From Sipunculus nudus (taxonomy: Eukaryota > Annelida > Sipuncula > Golfingiida > Sipunculidae), in the NCBI GenBank assembly GCA_026874595.1, contig CM049318.1, positions 27,866,956 through 27,930,955 on the forward strand: a stretch of DNA of 64,000 bases. The letters run 5' to 3'. The notes below the pieces were generated by a model. That model saw only the letters and a program-made list of their open reading frames with translations, was not told the DNA's origin and ran no database searches. Shown piece by piece: positions 1-13,499 of this stretch (position 1 is its first letter; each line of letters starts with the position of its first letter). Both the position numbers and the translations under genes were made by a program.

Positions 1-3000
1 CTTGTCAATACCTAAATAGGGCATATAATCAACATAAAATTTAGTCTTTTTTTCAACACCAATAAGAAATCTTCAAGAAATCAAGGCAAGGGCACATACC
101 AACATTACAGAAGACCTAGTTCCCGTTTGCAAAAATAAAGATGCATGAAAAAGTGGAGCGTTAAGTTCTATATAGAGAAAACGTCGCATTAAGGACTATG
201 CAGAGGATTTCTAGCGTTATATACAAAGCTGTCCCTAACAGCGGAAAAATTACCGAAGGACAAAAAGTGTCATACTCTATCTAGCGCTGATTTGGGAATT
301 TATGTTCTCTTTTTATATTGATGTTTGTCGTTCAACTTGCCGCAGTTCAACTAGAAATAATTCTCAAAGGAAGGCAGCAAGTCAGCTTTCATACTTCAAT
401 GGAACCTCCTGTTCCTTATTTGATCATATAGTCATAAATACATTAAAAATGTTTTCTCGTGAATTTCCATTCTGATTCTGAATCAAAACAAACACGGATT
501 CACAGTTCTGAACACAGCCACAACAATAGAGAGTGAAATGTGTCATACATTGACACTTTCCTTACAGGGTACACCCTCACATATTTACACCCCTACACCC
601 CTGTCAGGTTGAAATACGCCACCACCTCCAACCCCTTGCCCCGTCCTCTCTGGATATGGACCTCAGCCTATATTCAACAACAGATGGATGATTACGATGT
701 CAGCAAAACATCTTGAAGAAGTTGGATGGATAACATCTCTCGTATAAACTAATGGCCCATGGACCTCGACATGGGCCACCAACGTATTACTCTGACCTAC
801 ATACCAATCACATGTTCAATTTGCAGGTAGATTTGGTGCTGATAGCCGTAGCCCTATGTGAGATATTTGGTAACAGGATATACATATGCAAACAAATTCT
901 GATGTTCAGCTAAATTTGAACTTCCATGCAGATCCTGTTTTTTAAAGTAATCCAACTCAAATTACAATGTATATTAGTTTACGATTGCTGTAGGAAATCC
1001 CTCATATTGGCGTTTATCAAGATATGGACATTTAACTCTTAACAGTTTCTGGATTCACTGGGAAAATGTAAGATTACCGTTTTATCTCAAACAGGTCAAC
1101 AAAAGTGAAGCAACCTAATCTTTTTGGCATTCTAATTACTCAATAAGTCATACAAATTTCGAAATGATAGAATGCAGCGGCACCAGTCGTAAGCATCAAG
1201 AACAATAACCACTAAGTGTTAGCAGTTCATGAAACAACTGTTCATTTCTATGAGCTTTAACAACACGAAGCTACCTTATATGGTAGTCAAATCTGTGTTT
1301 TTTTCCTTAACAAGGTTATCGGTTACGGTGACCTAAGTTGTAGTTTCTATAGAGGACCTGTCAGCATGAGAAGTCGGAACTCAAAGTGACGTCATTTCTG
1401 GTCTGCATGTCTATACGTAATGCTGGAACTCTCCGTATGTGACAGTTGCGTTTTTAAACTTGCAGAAAGCGACTGCAATTTGTCATTCTTTCAGAAATAA
1501 ACAAAAAAAAAAACTTGAAAAAAATGAAACTGCTGGTGGCGCCTCCAGCTGGACAGCAGTTTTTTTTTCAGCATTCATAAGTGCACACAATATCATGACG
1601 AAACACGCCTAGCTGTTCTTGAAAGGTATGGTCTTTCTTTTGATTTTTTTTCTAAGAATTGTCTTTTCTTCTGAAGCGCTCAAATATGCAATATGCCAAG
1701 AGAATAAGGTCAACATGTCACGCCGAGCAGATGACAGAGAGACAGACAGACAGGCTAGGACAGCCATGAGGAATATAACTATAACTGTGTGATGAACATT
1801 CATGAAAACAGGAATAAAAAACCTGTCTTATTTAAACATTAAATATACGCTATGATATAGTGTGTGTTTCTAGTAAATCAGAATGCCCCCATGGGGAAAG
1901 TAAAATATTTCACCCCTCATCGTGTATTTTTATGTGGGAGCAGTTACACGAAAATAAATCAGAACTTAACAAGATATAAGTATTCTTTTTCCTGAGTATT
2001 TATTTACAATTTACTTTGTTTGAGAATATGGCCATAACCATGCTGGGAAGGTGATATTTTAGAGAATCCTTCAATGGTACAGATAGGGAATATAAGGCCG
2101 TTAATGGGCTTTTATAGTCGAAGATACGCTTTACTGTTGTACACAAAATATCAATACGCAGCTGGGTATTGTTCTTACTAACACAAAAGGCCACCTGGGT
2201 TTGCGATATGTCCGAGACCTCATAGGTCTGATTGGGTCCACGGGGTTCATCATATATCTTGCGCTACCGGGGCACAAAAGAGAAGAAATTAGAAAATGTG
2301 GCGTAACAAAAGCCTGAAAAGAGGAAACGTTTGCTACTTTCGGGACAGTCTTTTCTCTGCAAAAAATGTGTTATGCCTTTTCGTTGTACTAGGAAGAAAG
2401 GCTTGTGAGAAGCAGAGTGTCTCTGATTTATACGAAAGTCAGCTAAAATTTCTAACCACTTAACCCATTCATAGCAGTTTTGATTAAATAAACACATCTA
2501 AGATACAGACGTTTAAATAAAGCCAGTATGACACGTGGTAATAAGCATGGACAAATTCCCCATACGTGGACACTCCGGAAACGAATAAGACGGATACGTT
2601 ATTAACTAACAGTTCCCTCTATTCCTATGTTAGAAGCACTGGCTTAATCACAACAATCGTGAGAAAATTAAACCTTTTCCTCACCGAACATGACGTAACC
2701 AGCGATGTTGGACTCGATTTTGGACCTTGGACTCAGGTCCTATTTTTCTAGATCCCAGATTCGGACTCCACGGTCCTAGGCTTAGAGAATCGATAACAGC
2801 AGAAAAATTAACTCGGTCATGGAAATACTGACGTTCAAATGTAATAACAAACTGTCCACACGAAAACGTGAACCTATTTATTGAATTTTCAAAAGTCAAA
2901 TATACATGGTATTATATCTTCAGGTCTAAAAAAATTAAAAAAGGTAAGATTTCAATCACGATTTGTCTGGGCTTTTTCTAAAGTCAAAACAAAGAAAAAT

Positions 3001-6000
3001 AAAATAAAATCATGATAATTTACATGGTTTTTTATCTTTCCTTTATTACGTGTTTGTTTTGATAAGAAAATTGGATTCATGCTCAGACGTGGACTCGGAC
3101 TTCGAAAGACTCGGACCCGAAGAAGGTGGACTTAGAATCAAAGCATAAGCCTTGGATTAGTTTTTTACTGGACTGTCATGGTGACGGACTTGCACTTCGA
3201 CTCGAATTGAGTGCCGACGGCTACAACACTTGACACTCAACACTAGAAGCTAAACATTCGGCACGGGAGCTATACAACATCTGCCAAATTTATTCATCAT
3301 TCCTTTGCCTGTATACCTAAGGTATGTTCTCCAATTCCTCCATCAGATGTCACCACCAGTAACATGCATTTCATGTGATACAGAGGGACAAATAATATAA
3401 ATGATCCTATACATCTGCGCCTTATTCAGACGGAATCTAGAATTTAAGCTTATCTGACTGAAGGCTATCATCGCAATATTACATTAATTATTTAATATTT
3501 ATCATATCTTTTCCATCATTTTTACGACATCTTCTGGCAGCCAATGACTCTAGGTGTTGGAGACCGGGAAATATATAGTAAATATATTTTTTTCCTTATA
3601 AATTAAATGAATTATTGAATAATACTTCTTTTTTTAATCATAATTTAAAGGATAGGGTCCTCTCGGGGCTAAAACATAGTTTCATTAGATAAAAACAGCA
3701 ATGATGACTCGCAGAATTAGAAAATGTGGGTGGGGGTTCTGGTTGTGCGCATGCTCGAGGAAAGCGTTCACTAAGCGTTCCACCTTCGATTGCTGAGATG
3801 ACATTGAGTCAGCCATACTAAGAATAACGACATATCCTTGTGGCGAAAACATACCTCATGAGGAATAGATTACATCAACAATAAAAAAAACCCAGGTTGA
3901 ATCATTTCTCATGGCCGTTGTGAATCAATGAATAACAGTAACACATGAATATCCAATGCATAATTAATGTTGTTTCCTGTAATCGAAAACCCCCAGGAAT
4001 AATCTACACAATCGATCATGCGAGACAATGAGTCAGATGCCGAGGCCAGCACCTGAGTGGTATGATATGAGTGACGTCATCGAATGATGACTACACACTG
4101 CCATGACATATTTGTATAATTAACATTATGTAATGAGAAGCCATTACGAGGGAAATTTAATCACTGTATAACATAGAGACTTTACGTGTCAATTTTTGGA
4201 AAGCGAAGTCCCAAACCTAAATATTTCTTATATTTTTTCTTTTACAAAAATACATCATTTTAGAAGAAAAAATTATACATATGTTTTAAAATTATAAAAT
4301 AAGTATGGGTAACATAGATAAGGAATACTGAGTATTATATTTTCTCTCGCTATAACAGTTTAAAGTAAATGTTTCAGGAAAATATATAGATATGCTGGAC
4401 CCTGTCAATTTTAGTCGAAAAGAAATTGAAAATTAAAGCCGGTATTTAGCAGGGACTAATATGCATGTCGATAGAATATGTCCGTTAAAATATTACCTGT
4501 TAACATACCATACAGACCCATTTTCTTAAAGTGATTAGAGATAAAGAGATAAATATAAATAGAAGCTTGAAAAGTCATGATAATTAGAGATACAACAAGA
4601 TAAAAAACTGACCCATTGGTCATGGTGTTCAGCTAATGGCACAACCTTTGACACTCTGGTCTTAATTTAAATATTAGATTTGGAAAAATCAAGGAAAGAA
4701 AAATTCAAAATACAAATTTAATATCGAGAAAAATGACGGAAAAATATCGATCGCATAAGTACATCAGTTTAGCTAAAATGTCAATAAATTATATGAAAAC
4801 GTGTGTGCATGAGAGAGAGAGAGAAAAGTTTGCGATTTTTATGTATAATGTACAAATTACATTTTTTTTATTTCAAAATTGTAATTTTATTTCAAAATTT
4901 GAATTCTATGCACTACAAGTGTGCATAGATTCAACTTGTATTTAAATCTATCAAGGATATTAAATATAACACGTGCTAAAAAAAATCAAATCAACAGATT
5001 TCGGCATTATCTAAAACGTCATCAGCTGAAATGAACATATTAGGAAGCATGCGAGAGATCAGAAATAATGTTTTTTAAGGGGCCTAATCACCTATTTGAC
5101 CATAATAAACAAAAGGTTATCCCTTGGAGCTTTCATAAATATGGGCAAGAAAAATGTGGTTATCACCGCACACAGGCTGCTTGTTTGTTTATGTCAACCT
5201 GTTTATAATATGTGGGGCCCGCCAAAATAAAACAAATTCAACAAGGGCATCTGGCGGTAAGTCAAATAAGCTATAGAGCTTTGCAGATGGCGTTTTTGCA
5301 ACAAGTGACCTTTCTACCTTCGCATAAATGCAACCTACTATACCACCTGAGGTTACATGTTTTCCCGTTTGTCAACATTGCTGTTTTTACAAACACGTTG
5401 TTGACAGACAAGTTCATATACCCTTCACGGAGGCGTTATAAGTGCTTTTCATTACCAGAATTACCCTTAAAATCATTAATATACATACAGACGAAGCCAG
5501 AAATTATATAAATTCTTTTTCAAAAGGTAGGTGAATAGGCAGCTTTAATTAACGACATACAGGAATTATCCGTGGGCCCGTAGGGTGACGTGTGAAATTT
5601 AGAAAGCTAACGTACTATTCTTAAGGTTACCTTTTTTCCTCGTTTAATAGAAATTGCCAATAACTGGAGGACCCTTTACATAAAAAATGAAACTCAACTT
5701 AGCTAGATGTAGCGTACCATAAGGAATGTTAGTGGTAGGATATTATCTTTAACTTGAAAAAAAAGAAAGAAAAAAGATAGAAAGATGGTAAAGTCCCTGA
5801 TTTAATGTGACCATTCTCATCCCGGCGTGATGCCTCCGGGGAATACGTTACACCGAAGTAGCTGAGCTTTAAAGGGCGCCCACCAAATAAGATGTCAGCT
5901 TAGATTAATGTCAAGATGTCGAGATACAGGACTTCTATGAGCAAAGGACTGTGGTGTCAAGCAGGCCAGGAAAACAATAATGTATGGGAATCTTAACCTT

Positions 6001-6357
6001 TAATTGTTTTGCTATAAACTAATTATGTTTATTGACTTTTGTTCGTCCTTCGATTGGTTTTGTTCCGTCTGGTTAAGCATAAGTGACTGGAGTGTTTAAA
6101 GGGCTACTCTCGGGCATATTAATGTTCAAAACCTAAATGGGATGGGGCACTAGGGTGTGTGGGATGGAAGAAATAGTTAAAATGTATGTTGTAAGTTGGC
6201 ACAATATATATCGCATCTGACGGCTAAGAATTATATAAAGTTAAAAAAAAGAAAGATAAAAATGACTGAATTTCAATTAATTTATTAGTTTGTTTATTTG
6301 GCTGAGAATGATACCAAATAGGAGACATTTGAAGGTATATTGTGCCTTATGGTGTTA

Positions 6358-6361
<4 letters not shown>
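1..6361. other. AT-rich non-coding stretch, no gene seen
   Basis: Only short chance frames (up to 99 codons) without splice-consistent or family-like content. It contains degenerate GGACTC repeats (listed separately) and a GGTGGCGCCTCCA palindrome-like motif at 1534. Confidence 0.6.
2706..3215 (+). repeat. Degenerate GGACTCGGACTT-type simple repeats
   Basis: Two patches, 2706-2790 and 3080-3215, show variants of GGACTCGGACTT and GGACTTGGAC at 6-12-bp intervals, separated by ordinary AT-rich DNA. Confidence 0.55.

Positions 6362-6412
<51 letters not shown>
6362..6412 (+). repeat. (GA)n microsatellite
   Basis: About 25 uninterrupted GA units. Confidence 0.97.
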
Positions 6413-6417
<5 letters not shown>

Positions 6418-9400
6418 GCAGGTATGCTTCCCTTGTTTAGTTTTGTAACTGCTGAGTTTAAGGAACAAGTAACATTTGAGGCAAGTCGAAAGCATCTTTA
6501 TTGAATCATTTCCGCAAAGTCTGTAACCGCTGGCTTATTCGATGTTGTTCCATGGTCAGACGATCACGCGATTACGCGGACATGTAGTGGTCTGTTCGGT
6601 TAATATAATTTTCCATCGATGAGCAACTAGACAAATATGACATGTCAGACGAGGGCCGATTGATGTTTTTAACCACGCTGATCGAGCGGGATCAAGGATA
6701 AAACATCTTGTAAATCAATAAATGAGACTCGCTATCAGAAACATACTATAAGCATCGGAGTATTGTCCCACAATTGCTTTATACTTCAAAACCATGCTTG
6801 TCTTTGTACATACATACATACACACGAACACACACACACACATATATATATATAGAGAGAGGGGGGGGGGAGTTCCTCAAGAATCACATAAAACATAGAA
6901 AACCTATAGTCATCACAAGAATAAAATATCATTTAAAAAAATACAAATTATCACTTAGAAAATCAAATTCGAAAACACCTTGTGATGATGCAGTTATATC
7001 CTGTAAGTATTTAAGTTAGTTATGCTATTTATAGACCAAAAATAAAACGTTAATACTTAATTTACACAGATACTTTAGTACATTTACAACATGATGAAAA
7101 TTAACATGTTTGGGGCTAAAATATGCATTATATTTAAACCATTATTTAAATTATTATATATAAAAAAAAATTCCCTATATTTCGAGTCCAAATGTAATAC
7201 ATGTACCGAATTTTATGCATCAACATCTTGTAGGAGATGGTTTTGATTTCTTTAGTATCATATAACTGTATTTGTATTTACAATATTAGTTAATATGGTA
7301 ACCATTGGTTATGGCTCATGTGTGAACATAGATGGACTCTGAAACAGATTCAGTTATGCAGTCAGTAGACATCTTACTGGATTCTAGAAGTATTTATTGG
7401 ATCTTTATTTTTTTAATTGAATTTTACGGCAATTAAATGGATTTTACAACATTTTGTCGTATTTTAACATTTTTTTTTGTTTTTGTTTTAGGTATCAAAT
7501 TCATAAAGCCTTTGCCTGTTGTACATAGGAATAAAAATTAATTGTTTATGAGTTGATGTATGGATTTTAATTGTTAACCTCGAGTATTGAATGATTTTTT
7601 AGACCATTGTGAAGTGTGATTTCTTTTAAAATAAACATGCTACTTTGTATTCTATCTAAAAAGTTATGGCAACTTATATTTGTTTTTCATATCTTGCTTG
7701 GTGAATAATCCAACTATAATTTGCGGACTAGGGCGCGGTCATCGGCAGATGGGCTCCTCCGGCTTCGACTGAAAAGATACGGGTTTATTGGCAACCAACC
7801 AATCTCCACAGAGACATTTACACCTACATACTGTCCTGGGAATATTTTTCTTGCTGTACATTCGTGTCCATCAAAAAACACTGATTTTCGCAACAACAAA
7901 AAATCACTGCCGCTCATGGAGGGGGCCATATGCTTTAACGCTACAACACGGATATCACAAGTCGCAAGTCGGCATAAAGCTAGTATATAGTGCATAAAAA
8001 TGATATTAAACACTGCATACTCTTATTTTTTTATAATCAGATGCATATGCGCAGCCGTCAGGATCTTTTTCTTTATTTATTACATTTACATTTATCTAAC
8101 ACTGAATATAGCATTTTATGCTTAAGATATTGATGCAGAAAGACAGTGCGTTTATAACGCGACCGTATCAATGAAACGAATCTCGTGCGGACAACAGTGA
8201 CCTGATCATGCAGTACTTCCTCGTAGAAGCCATATGCGTCATTGGCGCAATTTGGTGGGAGACGCAGGGGGGGGGGGGGACCTTGCTTCCGCTCAAACAC
8301 ACAAAAAAAACACACCAATACACGTTTTACAACAATTGTAGACAATCCATATTATATCCCCATTTTTTGCCAAATAATTCAATAAATATTTCATATCTGA
8401 TTTGAAAAGTGAAAATATGAAAAAAAATGTTCTTGAAAGTTTGGACTCGCTTTGAATTCCTGAATTTCTAGTTCCAAGCTGCTTAATAAGTGAAGTCTCA
8501 TCCCTCAAATTCTCCTCGTTTAATTATTTATGACTCATCGATGTTGGTGATGCCTTTATCACGAAAACTAGGCCTAGCTTCAGAAGACTGTCATCATGAA
8601 GAAATCAATTTCTATTACAGCGTCCACCAAAGATGCCATTTGCACTAACAAACCTAAAAAGACACACTATGATCGTGTCAAAGGCCTACATCTGTCAAGA
8701 AAATGTTTACTCTTTCGTCTTCTGGACCAACTTACACATGTTGTTTCCTGCAGTGTATACACAAAAAAAACAAACATAAGAAATCTGTTGCATAATAAAC
8801 AATCATAAAACACAACCAGACTACAGAAAGTTCTGTGCATTTTTATGACTCCGCTGCAGCAAATGCCAATGCAAGTTTGTGCAAACTTAGCTTACCTAAT
8901 GCTGACTATTAAGGGTAACTGAAGAGAGTCACGCCGAGTGGTAGACAATGGGGAAAACAGTTGGGTCAAATGGCCACTTTTACGTATAACATCCTACACT
9001 CGCTCCCAGCCTTCTTTCTGTCCTTGAGGTATTCACGGTAATATACGGATACGTTACAGGACACGAGGACCAGTCTATACAATATCGCATCACTTAAGAA
9101 ACAGTTTGCTGCATTTTATGAGCTCTTGAACTCCTGAGTCGTCAAATATATTATTCATAAAAATTCCAGATATAAATAAAGCACTGTCATTAGGATAAGA
9201 TTCAACTGTAAAAAATATGTTTGTCGCAAAAAAAAACTCTATGTTCTCATATAATGAAGCAAGTATAGAACAGTTTCCAACCCAATGAAGACAAATAATG
9301 TTCTCTAAAGGGTCATAAGCATTGCCACCTAAAAAGGACAAGCACTGCAGAAGCCATGAAAGGTCTTTTTCTTTATGTTGTAAAAAGCATAAGAAAATCC

Positions 9401-10269
9401 AAACTTAAGCTCATATCATTTTTTGGCCTCCGTCCCATATTTCTGTCACTGAATGCTACCCCTGAAAGCTACAGGGAAATAAAATACTACCTCGTTCCCA
9501 GAGAGGACATTCTGCTGTATTAACTTTGATATCCTTTCAGGATTGACTGCGTATCCTATCTTTGCCATACAATATGTATATTTACCAGCCTTTTGTCGTT
9601 CCAGGGGATATATAATAAACTTCGATTCCCCGTATTAATTTAGGGAAAATAGAAACCCTCTCGTGTAGACAAAGAGTTTTCAATTGGGAATAGACAAATC
9701 AATGACATTTTTTTCTTCCACCTTAAACTGATATCTATCAGCCACATGGCGGGACCACGTAGTATTGTATACCCAGCTCAATATCAGACGAGGGTTCAGT
9801 TTGTTTACTCTGCTGTCCGACTGGTTCGTTCTGTTGTTTGCTTCATGAAAGGTAAATGAAGATATTGACGGAAAGCAATTTGGAAAATAATTGAAATAAT
9901 ACATTTTCCCTTTTGCATAACAGGATGCAATTGTTATTCCGAATAAAAATCTGTGTTGGCCGGTGGTGTTTATCCCTTTGCCGTGGTGGGGGGGGGGGGG
10001 TTAAATAAATATCTAAAACATAATTCCTACAGTGAAATGACGGAAAGATGCGGATTAAGTTATTCTACAAGATTTCTAGGTTGTTCATATATGATTAAAT
10101 GGATAAAACACAAGATATTTCAGCAAGATTAAGTCTTTATTACTTTGTATTTCTGTTTGATCATACTCGTCTCGGGACATACCATAATGTAGACATGTCA
10201 GGGTTCAATAAGTTCGTGTGGATGTGACACGACGTACCTCGAGGACACACACACACACCCACACACACA
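6413..10269. other. Non-coding stretch, no gene supported
   Basis: AT-rich, with G runs at 8267-8279 and 9988-10000 and a GC-richer patch at 7714-8013 that is open in both directions. None of the frames shows a recognisable domain. Confidence 0.55.
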
Positions 10270-10330
10270 CATATATACTTTTGACTGGAAATCGGAAGGT
10301 CTTGAGTTCGATTCCTATTCAGGTTGAACC
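10270..10330 (+). repeat. tRNA-like SINE fragment
   Basis: ACTGGAAATCGGAAGGTC followed by a T-arm-like GAGTTCGATTCC resembles the 3' half of a tRNA promoter (B box). The A-box side is replaced by a CA microsatellite (10238-10270), so this is at most a truncated tRNA-derived SINE. Confidence 0.3.
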
Positions 10331-12070
10331 GATTTTTCTATGTATTCATGTTCCCTTTCTATTTACAAGGAACCAGCATTGCAAAAATCATAAACTCACG
10401 TGTTGTTGTTTTAAATTGTTTCCATGTATAATTATTCAACAAACGCAGATGACCGATGTAAGTTCTTAATTCATGCATCGGTTCGTGGTGGAAATCTGCG
10501 AAATTAACTGCTTAATACGTGTGTGTGAGTAGGTGTATAGGTGTCTTTGCCAAATATTTCGAGAACTCCTCCCATATCTGGGTGCGTGTGATTGATGTAA
10601 AACCTCCATGGATCTGAACTGTCAATGTGAAACTGCTCATGACGTCAGTTACATGATTAATTTGGGTTTTATGGTCGTCAAACTTTGCATCGGATATCGC
10701 ACGTCAAGCACGAAACGACATGCCATCAGAGAGATCATGCTTCAGCATGACAATGGTTGATTAAAAACGAGGCATGATGACGTGTGCAGACGACAGTGCC
10801 ATTTTGCCTGACTGTATTTGTATTAGCGAGATTAAATTAATTTGGTTTCTGAATAAATCCCAAGACTTAAAATGAAATAAGCGCAGCAGGTGACCTGAGT
10901 GAAATGTTTATATTAATTACACGTTGACATTTGAAACCTTCAGAAAGGGCATCCCTCGTGTAACGTATATACAGTTAAGTCTCAAAGGTTGTTCCAGTTG
11001 TGATTGTAAATGTTTCAATTCTTGCTATTAGATATTACTTTAAATGTCGCTATGATATAACATATCTGCTGAGTAGCTATCTATTTTCTGATTATCGCCT
11101 GGAATGCCATTTATGTGTTGTCCCTCAGAGTAATAGCTGGTTGGTTATAAATTAGTAACGAAAAACTGAAAAATAGACACATTCATATATGAAAAAAAGG
11201 GAAAATAAAACTGCCTTCAAGGAGAAACATGCTATATGTAAAAACATGCAACTTGCTCTTACCTAAATGACACGTTCACTTTCACTGTAATATCTAACCA
11301 TCACACCTTTGCTGAACAAATATATACTTAACAATCATCAGAAACCGTATAAGGTCCTTTGTGAATTGGCTTAACAGAGCGCGTCACTGTACATGATTAG
11401 AGAATTTCGTTTAGCTCACTCAGAAACACACTCTAATATAGCGACATTGAGACAAGCTGGATACATATAAGAAATGGGTGAAACTGTTTTCACATGCAAT
11501 CCTAATACATGGGATAATATGTCCAATGACATCATAGTGGTTTAGAATATAACACCAAGGTGCCAATCCTTTTATATAGGTTTCCTGGAACTCAAATGTT
11601 TCCATTTGTAAATAAAGCAGATCGGGGGAAATCTGCAGTAGCCTAATACTGATATTTTTACCGAAGTCCCTTTACATACTAGTATTATTATATATTTCAT
11701 ACAAACTGTTTGATCAAATATTGACAATTCCAGGTATTTCAATGAGATTCAAGTGGCCTCTAATAAAGATCACTGCAAAAAGTAGGGGTTAGTTGTCGTC
11801 TCAAAGTAGATGCGACATGTCTCACTTTATAATATGTTTTAGATAGAGACAAATTTAAAACATGAGGCACGGCACTTTTTATTTTTGTTAGTCGTGAGAT
11901 GCTTCAACATGTTTGACACGCGTTTTAAACATGTTTCGCTCCTAATCAAATCAAACGGGTGGGCTTTTTCGGTGTTTTAACGGACACTTGATGACGGAAA
12001 TGCGCGGTTAATGGAACGGATTGAAGGACAAGCTAAGTAGGTTACAGTGGAAAACAACTTGTGATTGGAT
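10331..12070. other. Non-coding stretch, no gene seen
   Basis: AT-rich. The right part (11810-11945) has several ACATGT/AAACATGTTT motifs like those clustered at 17700-18060. Confidence 0.5.
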
Positions 12071-12145
12071 ATGGAAGGAAATAAGGAATGGTCAGTGGAC
12101 GAAGTAGTAGCATGGGCTCAACGCATATTCAAAGTGGAAGAAGCT
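12071..12145 (+). pseudogene. SAM-like domain N-terminal fragment, split by the 12147-15539 element
   Basis: ATG at 12071 opens a frame with EWSVDEVVAWAQRIFKVEEA, which fits the first helices of a sterile alpha motif (W-S-V-x-x-V-x-x-W). It stops within the inserted element at TAA 12152-12154. On the far side (15541-15603), the same phase, counting the TA only once, continues for about 20 codons (YRLKDELQL) before a stop. The joined frame suggests that the element landed in an older reading frame. Whether that frame belonged to a host gene or to another transposon cannot be told. Confidence 0.4.
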
Positions 12146-12146
12146 A

Positions 12147-13441
12147 CACTCTAAGGAAAAGGGGTTCTTGATGGTTCTTTTAAGAACCCAAATGGTTCTG
12201 GAAATGGTTCTGGATAGAACACTGGTTCTTTCTGGAACTCTTTTACCCGTGAATAGGTTCCAGATGGAACCTGGAGGTAATGCCATGATCATAACTCAAA
12301 ATGAGGTTCTAGATGGAACCCGTGCTTTGACCGGATACGCAGATGATTAGGACGCGCATGCGCAGCTTTATTTGAACGAATGAAGTCAACGGTCGTGTTG
12401 TTTTGGTTGCTCGATATATTAGAAGAGGAAACACAGTATATGAGGTAAGACTGATGTTTATATATAATTTAATTTCATGTGGAGAACGTCGAAATTTTAT
12501 GTCTAGAAATTAACTGTCCAGTGAATAAGTCTCTGTCTGCGAACGGAGTTACGTTCAGTTAATCTAAACCTTGACAAAGTCCCATGATGAACTTGCTATT
12601 GCGTGCAATAATCGTTGCAGCAAAGTAATAGAAGTTCATAGTAACACAAGTCACGTAGAATTAGAAACATTTCCGGCATTGTAAAGGAACAGTCACCAAA
12701 CAAAAGTGTAAATCGGCTTGAGTGACTGAAACTGAACAAGCTTGACGATAATACATGGAATACATTCATAACACCTTTTTAAAATGCTTACAAGTTTCTA
12801 TCCTATGTCATTTCTTTAGATTGTTCGACAAATCATTTATTATACATAAGGCGAAAGCACACTAACCTTGCTATTTTAAGTTAAGTCAGTAAATGGTAGA
12901 AATTGGAGCGCTGTTTTGAAAACTAATTGGGATTTTCAACACTTTGGCCTGGGGACAAAACGAACTCTCTCAATGTAAAGTCACACCCGATTGCACAATG
13001 ACTGAAGGTGTTCTCTAATTAACTCGGTATTATATAGTGGACTACTTATTACCAAGCGTAGACTTTACTTAAATAACACATGCATTCCTCTTTGCAGTGA
13101 CAAGATACATCTTCCTATCAAATGAAAAAGAATTTGACAAGAATTTTCTATGAAAAGGTAAGTTTATATAACGTGTTTTAAATGTTATTCCAGAGTTATA
13201 CTTAATTTGTAACGTGTCAAGATGTACCAAGACACATGGAATTGTGTATCACAAAACAAAAATCTAAGATTTTTATGTCTGTATTTACATCTAATTGTGA
13301 GGAACATACAATACATTTTAAAGAATAAGAAAAGGTTGCTTATGAATTATATTGATAATTCGTTGTAATCCAATGTACATATATGCATTCTATTTTGATT
13401 ATGTATATATTTTGTCTTGGATACCATTGTATTGGGGTTAT

Positions 13442-13499
<58 letters not shown>

